NCBI GenBank assembly: GCA_947489925.1
Contig: CANLFK010000063.1
Location: forward strand, 1 to 11,774
DNA: 11,774 bases
From: Candidatus Caenarcanales bacterium
GTDB lineage: Bacteria; Cyanobacteriota; Vampirovibrionia; Caenarcaniphilales; Caenarcanaceae
Direction of reading: 5' to 3'
A model generated the notes under the pieces. It was not told where the DNA came from and ran no database searches. It was given only the letters and a program-made list of their open reading frames with translations. Below, piece after piece: positions 6,347 to 11,774 of this stretch. The first letter of the stretch is position 1, and each line of letters opens with the position of its first letter. Both the position numbers and the translations under genes were made by a program.

Positions 6347-8486
6347 AATGCGTATTTATCCGGGTAATCCTTATCCATTAGGAGCGACTTGGGACGGCTT
6401 AGGAGTCAATTTTTCACTTTTTTCGGAGAATGCAACACAAGTTGAACTTTGTTTATTCGAATCAAAATACTCAATTAAAGAATATGCCCGAATTTTAATG
6501 CCCGAATACAGTGATCAGGTTTGGCATTGTTATTTACCAGATATTAAACCTGGGCAAATTTATGCTTATCGAGTTTATGGACCATATAATCCAGAGCGGG
6601 GTTTGCGTTTTAATCCAAATAAAATTGTTATTGATCCATATGCCAAAGCAATTGTTCGTAGCGTTCAGTGGGACGATTCTTTATATGGTTATAATAATAA
6701 TGAAAATGATTTAAGTTTTGATAATCGAGACAGTGCTCCGTATGCTCCTTTGTGTGCAGTAATTGATAATGCTTTTACTTGGGGAAATGATAAACCACCC
6801 AAAACGCCTTGGCCAAAAACTATTATTTATGAAGCTCATTTAAAAAACCTTACCTTTAAGCATCCAGATATTCCAGAGCATTTGAGAGGAACTTATTTGG
6901 GTTTGGCTTCAGAACCAATGATTGATTATTTAAAGGATTTGGGCATTACCGCTATTGAATTATTACCAATTCATTTTCATGTTCCAGAAAGGTTTTTGAC
7001 TGATAAAAACTTATGTAATTATTGGGGTTATAATACACTTGGTTTTTTTGCACCAGATATTAGATATGGCTTGTCAAATACAGGGCCAACACAGCATGTA
7101 ACTGAATTTAAAATGATGGTTAGGGCTTTGCATGCCGCTGGAATAGAAGTAATTTTAGATGTAGTTTATAATCATACGGCTGAAGGGCATGAAATTGGTC
7201 CAACTTTATCTTTTAGAGGAATTGATAATTTAGCTTATTATCGCCTACAGAAAGATAATTTTAGGCATTATCAAGATTTTACGGGCTGTGGAAATACGCT
7301 AAATATGTTGCATCCGAGAGTTTTGCAATTAATTATGGATAGTTTGCGTTATTGGATTACTGAAATGCATGTTGATGGTTTTAGATTTGACTTGGCTAGT
7401 GCTTTGGCTCGTGAGTTTCATGCAGTTGATAAATTAGGTGCTTTTTTCGATATTATTCACCAAGATCCGATTATTTCGCAGGTCAAATTAATTGCTGAGC
7501 CTTGGGATATGGGTGAAGGTGGCTATCAGGTTGGTAATTTTCCTGTTTTATGGGCTGAATGGAATGGTAAATATCGTGATAATACTCGCAGTTACTGGAA
7601 AGGTGAAGATAATCAATTAAATGAATTTGCTTTGCGAATTGCGGGAAGTAGTGATTTATACTCCGATCAAGGCAAAAGCCCGTATTCAAGCATTAATTTT
7701 ATTACCTCTCATGATGGTTTTACTTTAGCGGATTTAGTTAGTTATGATAAAAAACATAATCTGGATAATATGGAAGATAATCGAGACGGGGATAATAATA
7801 ATCATAGCTGGAATTGCGGTGCTGAAGGCAAAACTGAAGATGAAAATATTTTAAAATTAAGAAAAAAACAAAAGAAAAACTTGATGGCTACTTTATTTTT
7901 ATCACTCGGAGTGCCAATGCTGGCTGGTGGCGATGAAATTAGTCGCTCTCAGAGAGGTAATAATAATGCTTATTGCCAAGATAATGACTTAAATTGGTAT
8001 AATTGGGATGATTTAGATCAAGAATTTTTGGAATTTACAAAGCAATTAATTCAAATCCGCAAGGCTAATCCAGTTTTGCAAAGAAGGAAATTCTTTAATA
8101 ATAAAGCTATTCGTAAAATCGAAAGAAAAGATATTATTTGGTTTAATTCAGCTGGTGAAGAAATGCAGTCTTATGATTGGGAAGCTTCTTTTATTAAAAT
8201 AATTGGTATGTTTTTAAATGGTTCGGTTATGCATGAAACTGATGAAAAAGGATTATTAATAAAAGGAAATTCTTTACTTCTTATCACCAATTCATCAGAT
8301 TTTAAAGTAGATTTTAAATTACCAGACTTGAATTTTGGGCGTGGCTGGCAACTTTTATTAAATACTGACGAAGAAGAGCCAATTGATGAAAATGAAAAAT
8401 TCAAATCTAATCAAATATATGCCTCTCAGTCAAGGTCTTTATCTTTATTTCAGCTAATTAATTCATCGACAATTTGTTATCTTTAA
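6339..8486 (+). CDS. glgX: Glycogen debranching enzyme (isoamylase type, GH13_11)
   Basis: GlgX hydrolyses alpha-1,6 branch points of glycogen limit dextrins in the cytosol, giving linear glucans that MalQ can process. The 715-residue product has an N-terminal CBM48-like domain (about residues 10-100, starting PGNPYPLGATWDG.GVNFSLFS), the GH13 barrel with DVVYNHT (274-280), FRFDLA with nucleophile Asp351, AEPWD with acid Glu387 and SHDGF with Asp459, then GVPMLAGGDE (524-533) and a C-terminal beta domain. All catalytic residues are present and the length is normal. AAGGG (6326-6330) lies 8 nt before ATG 6339, supporting this start over the internal ATG at 6348. It overlaps the malQ end by 8 bp, implying translational coupling, and is followed after 17 bp by the next gene. 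GlgX is preferred over TreX-type isoamylase mainly by context and C-terminal form. Confidence 0.95.
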   Translation: MNKMRIYPGNPYPLGATWDGLGVNFSLFSENATQVELCLFESKYSIKEYARILMPEYSDQVWHCYLPDIKPGQIYAYRVYGPYNPERGLRFNPNKIVIDPYAKAIVRSVQWDDSLYGYNNNENDLSFDNRDSAPYAPLCAVIDNAFTWGNDKPPKTPWPKTIIYEAHLKNLTFKHPDIPEHLRGTYLGLASEPMIDYLKDLGITAIELLPIHFHVPERFLTDKNLCNYWGYNTLGFFAPDIRYGLSNTGPTQHVTEFKMMVRALHAAGIEVILDVVYNHTAEGHEIGPTLSFRGIDNLAYYRLQKDNFRHYQDFTGCGNTLNMLHPRVLQLIMDSLRYWITEMHVDGFRFDLASALAREFHAVDKLGAFFDIIHQDPIISQVKLIAEPWDMGEGGYQVGNFPVLWAEWNGKYRDNTRSYWKGEDNQLNEFALRIAGSSDLYSDQGKSPYSSINFITSHDGFTLADLVSYDKKHNLDNMEDNRDGDNNNHSWNCGAEGKTEDENILKLRKKQKKNLMATLFLSLGVPMLAGGDEISRSQRGNNNAYCQDNDLNWYNWDDLDQEFLEFTKQLIQIRKANPVLQRRKFFNNKAIRKIERKDIIWFNSAGEEMQSYDWEASFIKIIGMFLNGSVMHETDEKGLLIKGNSLLLITNSSDFKVDFKLPDLNFGRGWQLLLNTDEEEPIDENEKFKSNQIYASQSRSLSLFQLINSSTICYL

Positions 8487-8503
8487 ATAAAGGAGACTAA
8501 GTT

Positions 8504-9331
8504 TTGTATATTCAGCAGGGCAAACCAATACCAGATGAGTTACAGCCTCTTTCTGCTGAGGTTTACAATAGCTTTTTTTCACAAACTTTTAAGCCGACTG
8601 TTTTTCAGGAAGCAAATCAGCTTTTTAGTAGAAACAGGACTGAATGGGCTTATATGCAAAAAGAAGCTCGCATTAATTTTTTGCAAGATTTACATTTAAT
8701 TTTATTTCCGAGCTTAGTGCCTTTACCAATTACCGAAATTACATATGACCGAATTCGATTTGTGGCAACCTTTCATTCAGATGATTGGAGTATGAGATTT
8801 TCGGGAAATTATTTTAAAGAATATAATTGTGAGCAAGTAGTTAAAGTTTGGATTCATGAGACTTTTCATGCGATTTTGCATTTTGCCAGTTTGCGTTTAA
8901 ACCCAGAAATAGCCATTGGCGTTTTAATTCCTCCAGTCCAGATAATTGATTTAGCCAAGCAGAAAGGAAATTTAAATCCAAAAAGCTCACTTTTACCGAT
9001 TGCCAAAAGGAATTTACTAGGAATGCTTGACCGCTCAATGGGAAATACGGCTTATCAACATAATAATTCCCCAAATAGAACGAGAGCCGTTTTAATAAAA
9101 AATGAATTTTCTACTAATTTAATCCCGCTGCAAGGGCAATATGCAAACTTAATTGGTATTGGATTAGACAGTTATTATTTAAATGTAGAAATTAATGTTG
9201 AAAACTTAACTGAAATTTTATTTAAAAAATTAATTCCGATTGGTTTATTTCGTCGCTCTTATCCAGCAGCTCAAGAATATATAAAAAGAAGACTTGCTGG
9301 AATTGCTCCTGCTTTTGCGGCACAAAATTAA
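8504..9331 (+). CDS. Predicted zincin-like protein with HETFH motif, function unknown
   Basis: I do not recognise the family. The 275-residue protein begins at TTG 8504, supported by an AAAGGAGA ribosome binding site (AGGAG 8491-8495) 8 nt upstream. Its notable feature is VWIHETFHAIL (residues 115-125), an HExxH zinc-binding helix in the uncharged setting typical of zincin peptidases, with ligands His118 and His122 and catalytic Glu119. The metzincin third-ligand pattern (HExxHxxGxxH) is absent; a later Glu or His, such as Glu135, His186 or Glu201, might serve instead. No signal peptide or membrane helix is evident, though the C-terminus (LAGIAPAFAAQN) is small and hydrophobic. It lies 17 bp after glgX and 24 bp before the PQ-loop gene, so it is co-transcribed with glycogen enzymes. 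Metallopeptidase activity is inferred from one motif only. Confidence 0.85.
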   Translation: MYIQQGKPIPDELQPLSAEVYNSFFSQTFKPTVFQEANQLFSRNRTEWAYMQKEARINFLQDLHLILFPSLVPLPITEITYDRIRFVATFHSDDWSMRFSGNYFKEYNCEQVVKVWIHETFHAILHFASLRLNPEIAIGVLIPPVQIIDLAKQKGNLNPKSSLLPIAKRNLLGMLDRSMGNTAYQHNNSPNRTRAVLIKNEFSTNLIPLQGQYANLIGIGLDSYYLNVEINVENLTEILFKKLIPIGLFRRSYPAAQEYIKRRLAGIAPAFAAQN

Positions 9332-9355
9332 AATATTTATTTGTATATTTATTTA

Positions 9356-9979
9356 ATGGAAATTAGTCAAATAAGTTTAAACGCCTCATTTATTTTATAT
9401 TTAATTTTTTTATGGCCACAGATTTTTCATAATTGGAAGCATAAAGAATTACATAATTTGAGTTTGGGCTTTCATTTTCTTTTGTTTTTTAGTTATTTAG
9501 CAGATTTGCTTTTTGCTTTTTACCAGAATATGCCTTGGCAATATAAGACAGTTAGTTTAATTGGTTTAACTTGTTTGCTTATTCAGCATTTTCAGCTTAA
9601 ACATTATTATAAATTTAATTCTAGGCTCAATAAACTTTTTGATTTTAGTTTAATTTTTACTTTAATAATTTTGTTAAGCAGTTTTTTTCATTTAAGCCAA
9701 AGACAATTGACGCCTAAGTTTTTGCCTATAATTTTAGGTTTTATCGCAAATATTGGTTTTGTATTTTATTTAATTCCACAAATTATCAAAAATCATTTAA
9801 ACAATCAAAAAAAAGCTAAAAGTATAAGTTTGGGATTTTTAATTTTAGGCTTTTCCATTAATATTTTAGACTTAATTTCTGCTATTAGTTTAAATTGGCC
9901 AATTGCCAGCAAGCTTGGATGTCTATCAAGTTTTTTATTAAAGATAATTTTGATAATACAATATTTCAAACCGAAATAA
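9356..9979 (+). CDS. Seven-helix membrane protein with two PQ-loop repeats
   Basis: This is an integral membrane protein of 207 residues, mostly hydrophobic with very few acidic residues. Seven membrane helices can be read (about residues 5-23, 36-56, 64-80, 95-113, 122-143, 157-178 and 185-203). Two PQ-loop signatures occur: YLIFLWPQIFHNW (15-27) ending in SLGF, and FYLIPQIIKNH (137-147) also ending in ISLGF (157-161). Each consists of a helix ending in Pro-Gln, a basic loop and a following helix. This two-repeat, seven-helix plan is that of the PQ-loop/SWEET-like superfamily of sugar and amino-acid carriers and receptors. The frame opens at TTG 9341, but I chose ATG 9356; neither has a ribosome binding site, so coupling to the gene upstream is likely. 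Sharing an operon with malQ and glgX makes a sugar substrate tempting but unproven. Confidence 0.85.
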   Translation: MEISQISLNASFILYLIFLWPQIFHNWKHKELHNLSLGFHFLLFFSYLADLLFAFYQNMPWQYKTVSLIGLTCLLIQHFQLKHYYKFNSRLNKLFDFSLIFTLIILLSSFFHLSQRQLTPKFLPIILGFIANIGFVFYLIPQIIKNHLNNQKKAKSISLGFLILGFSINILDLISAISLNWPIASKLGCLSSFLLKIILIIQYFKPK

Positions 9980-9983
9980 TAAA

Positions 9984-10017
9984 AAATCCCTCTCAGCTTT
10001 AGAACCAAGGGGGATTT
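9984..10017 (-). terminator. Intrinsic terminator of hpf, partly bidirectional
   Basis: Bases 9984-9993 pair with 10008-10017 to give a 10-bp stem (AAATCCC with GGGATTT, then one G-T wobble, C-G and T-A) with a 14-nt loop. On the minus strand the stem runs straight into TTTTTT and then ATTATTTC, the classic terminator form for the leftward hpf transcript. On the plus strand the hairpin sits 4 bp after the PQ-loop gene stop but is followed only by TTTAAGTTT, so it should work less well for the malQ operon. Confidence 0.85.
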
Positions 10018-10050
10018 AAGTTTAATTGAAATTAATTTAAGTTTTGTGAA

Positions 10051-10413
10051 TTAAACAGCTATTGCCGAAATAAAACTGGGGTTTTCATTTAATTTTTCTT
10101 CAATAGATCTGTATCTTACAACATCAAGTTTTCTTTGTTTGATTTTCTTTAATTGTCTTTCAATGCTACCACAGGCTATATCGATACTGGCATACATATC
10201 CTCGGTACGAGTAGCATTACGGAGAGTTTTTCCACCATGCAAGAAAATAATTAGCTCAATCATTTGAGAATCCCTTTCACAGGTTAAATTTGCCTTAATA
10301 GACAATATATATTCTGATGAATGCTTTACAGCTTTTTGCAATTTACGATTAATATATCCCTGAATTGATTGAGTTACGACGAGGTTTGAGCCTTGTATTT
10401 CGATTCTATTCAT
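10051..10413 (-). CDS. hpf: Ribosome hibernation promoting factor / ribosome-associated inhibitor (short form)
   Basis: This family binds the 30S decoding region in starvation or stationary phase and silences or protects ribosomes. The 120-residue product starts MNRIEIQGSNL, contains the family pattern of VTQSIQGYINRKLQK (residues 13-27) and ends the domain with EDMYASIDIACGSIERQLKK (71-90), a close match to the conserved helix of HPF/RaiA. The start is the ATG at 10413-10411, because AAAAGGAGA (AGGAG at 10423-10427) lies 9 nt upstream. An earlier in-frame ATG at 10434 has no ribosome binding site and would place the AGGAG inside the gene. The protein lacks the C-terminal dimerisation domain of long HPF (about 180-190 residues), so it should be a short-type factor. 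It follows recF on the same strand after 150 bp, with its own likely promoter and terminator. Confidence 0.93.
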   Translation of the reverse strand: MNRIEIQGSNLVVTQSIQGYINRKLQKAVKHSSEYILSIKANLTCERDSQMIELIIFLHGGKTLRNATRTEDMYASIDIACGSIERQLKKIKQRKLDVVRYRSIEEKLNENPSFISAIAV

Positions 10414-10511
10414 ATCTACACTCTCCTTTTGCATTTTTGAGTCTTATTTACTAAATTCAAATATCTCTTACAAGTATAAAAAATATACAATTATGAGCTA
10501 CTCTAAATAAC

Positions 10512-10540
10512 ATTATAAAAAACTTTTGCTAAATAACCAA
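10512..10540 (-). promoter_or_regulatory. Putative hpf promoter
   Basis: On the minus strand TTGGTT (10535-10540) is followed after exactly 17 bp by a perfect TATAAT (10512-10517). The predicted start near 10505 gives a leader of about 90 nt before the hpf ATG. The -35 box matches only TTG, but the spacing and -10 box are good, and the 150-bp gap after recF leaves room for independent control, as expected for a growth-phase-regulated gene. Confidence 0.5.
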
Positions 10541-10563
10541 GCTTTAAGTTATATTTTTATATT

Positions 10564-11682
10564 TTATTTTAAATTAATGATTTGATATGAATTATTTGGC
10601 ACAATTGGTAAGCTATTTAAATGAGTAGTAGTAATAAAAACCTGAGACCTTAGTGGTAGAGAATTAAATAAAGCTTTTTGCCGAGATAAGTCGAGTTCAG
10701 CACAAACATCGTCTAATAATAAAATTGGGGAAAACTCTAATTTGTCTTGCCATTTATGTAATTGAATTAATTTTAAGCTTAAAGCAGAAGTCCTTTGTTG
10801 CCCTTGACTAGAAAAATGTCTGGCTTCTTGATTATCAATTGAAATTAAGAAATCGTCTCTATGTGGGCCGACTGAAGTTTGTCCTCGGTAAAAATCAAGT
10901 TTGCGACGGTCTTTTAACTTTTCATAAAAAGCATTTTCATCTAAAATTCCAGCTTCTGATGGTGGATTGGGTAAATAAGTTAAATTAGTATTTTCTTGGC
11001 TTAAATCAGATATTTGACGATAAAAGTGCTGAAAGTCTGCATTAATAGCATTAAAAAAGTTTTGTCTTGTTTTTTGGATAAAGTTACCATATTTACTGAT
11101 TTCAATTTCCCAAATATCTAATTCGGCTTCGATTTTATTTAGATTTTCACCGTTTTCAAGGGTGTTTTTGAATAAATTATTTCTTTGTTCAATTAATCTT
11201 TCATATCTCTTCAGAGCTTCGGTATAAGATTTACTAATTAAACTCAAAGTCATATTTAGCCAATTTCGGCGGCTCAAAGGGTTTCCCCTAATCATTTCAA
11301 GGCTTTCATAAGATTTAAAAATAATAGCCTTGATTGAATCTTCGATTTGATTGATAGAACGATATTTAATGCCATTTACTTTTATATTTTTTTGTTTTTG
11401 TCCAATATTTGCTTCCAGCTGAAATTGTCTGCCAAATAATTCATAAACTGCTTTAATCGAGAAAAAATCTTGGGTGGAATTTTTGGACAGAATTTGCTTT
11501 TCGCTTTCACGGCTAACTTCTCCGCCAACCGAAATATATTCAATTGCTTCCAGTAAATTGCTTTTTCCGCTTGCATTCGAGCCAATAATAAAAATATATT
11601 GTTTTTGAAAGTCGATTTCGTATTCTGTATAATTCCGAAAATTACTTAAAACAATTTTATGCAATCTCAAATCTTGGCTCAT
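10564..11682 (-). CDS. recF: DNA replication and repair ATPase RecF
   Basis: RecF, with RecO and RecR, loads RecA at single-strand gaps and stalled forks; it is an SMC/ABC-like ATPase that binds DNA. The 372-residue product has normal length. Visible motifs are an N-terminal LHKIVLSNFRNY (residues 7-18), Walker A GSNASGKS (34-41), TSVGPHRDD (269-277), the ABC signature SSQGQQRTSALSLKL (291-305) and Walker B ILLLDDVCAELD (320-331), followed by the ITTTH switch histidine (350-354). The domain between is helical (about 125-230) without the long coiled coil of SMC proteins, and the RRNWLN and GPHRDD motifs are diagnostic of RecF. The ATG at 11682 has no visible ribosome binding site. The 92 bp upstream to the window edge are almost all A/T, with no gene seen and no clear promoter. 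dnaN and gyrB, common recF neighbours, are not in the window. Confidence 0.96.
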   Translation of the reverse strand: MSQDLRLHKIVLSNFRNYTEYEIDFQKQYIFIIGSNASGKSNLLEAIEYISVGGEVSRESEKQILSKNSTQDFFSIKAVYELFGRQFQLEANIGQKQKNIKVNGIKYRSINQIEDSIKAIIFKSYESLEMIRGNPLSRRNWLNMTLSLISKSYTEALKRYERLIEQRNNLFKNTLENGENLNKIEAELDIWEIEISKYGNFIQKTRQNFFNAINADFQHFYRQISDLSQENTNLTYLPNPPSEAGILDENAFYEKLKDRRKLDFYRGQTSVGPHRDDFLISIDNQEARHFSSQGQQRTSALSLKLIQLHKWQDKLEFSPILLLDDVCAELDLSRQKALFNSLPLRSQVFITTTHLNSLPIVPNNSYQIINLK

Positions 11683-11774
11683 TATTTTAGTTAAATTGAA
11701 AATTATGTAATTAAAATCAAATTTTTAGCTTAAATTTTTAGATAATTTAATTTTAATTATGATTGATTACTCTA

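Noticed and set aside
8171..8404. Antisense open frame inside the glgX C-terminal region
   Set aside because: It lies fully within glgX, has no ribosome binding site and a composition typical of antisense reading.
8849..8890. Metzincin assignment for the HETFH protein
   Set aside because: HETFHAILHFA lacks the Gly and third His at the spacing required by HExxHxxGxxH, so only a general zincin-like label is justified.
10414..10434. Seven-residue upstream extension of hpf (MQKESVD)
   Set aside because: No ribosome binding site precedes that ATG, while AAAAGGAGA lies 9 nt before the next ATG, and the family N-terminus begins at the latter.
10435..10563. Intrinsic terminator behind recF
   Set aside because: The best candidate is a 5-bp AACTT/AAGTT stem with a loop of about 20 nt before a T-run, too weak to call and overlapping the hpf promoter boxes.
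1..11774. CRISPR array, tRNA or rRNA genes, insertion sequence
   Set aside because: I saw no regularly spaced short repeats, no cloverleaf-like GC-rich blocks and no transposase-like frame on either strand.

Overview
This is a very AT-rich bacterial window with compact gene spacing, ordinary bacterial start signals (AGGAG-type ribosome binding sites with ATG, GTG and TTG starts) and the standard code. The partial AroA at the left edge has a cyanobacteria-like run of motifs (DCGNSGT, then LLAGHP, then GDQSL.KRPM, then IWGR). Together with the low GC, this would fit a non-photosynthetic relative of Cyanobacteria (Melainabacteria/Vampirovibrionia-like). That placement rests on remembered family patterns and is only a weak inference.

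Layout from left to right. On the minus strand lie the 5' part of aroA (shikimate pathway, cut by the window edge) and, upstream of it, galE (UDP-glucose 4-epimerase). Divergent from galE is proA (proline biosynthesis). Just after proA is the strangest part of the window. A 248-bp stretch covering the proA 3' end and 18 bp of flank recurs about 1 kb downstream as a 142-bp copy with a 106-bp internal deletion. Between the two copies sits an 863-bp segment carrying one unrecognised gene, which has its own promoter-like sequence and an internal PATFAT(N/K)Y repeat. About 280 bp of probably degenerate sequence follow.

From about 4.4 to 10.0 kb is a plus-strand operon: malQ (4-alpha-glucanotransferase), glgX (glycogen debranching enzyme, overlapping malQ by 8 bp), a predicted zincin-like protein with an HETFH motif, and a seven-helix protein with two PQ-loops. 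MalQ and GlgX together act on glycogen and maltodextrins: GlgX removes branches and MalQ rearranges the resulting linear glucans. The last two genes are carried with them but have no assignable function.

Converging on the operon from the right are recF (recombination mediator ATPase) and hpf (short ribosome hibernation factor) on the minus strand. hpf has a good ribosome binding site, its own putative promoter and a strong intrinsic terminator in the convergent gap. No tRNA, rRNA, CRISPR array, transposase or integrase gene was seen. The main item for follow-up is the cassette-like insertion behind proA.
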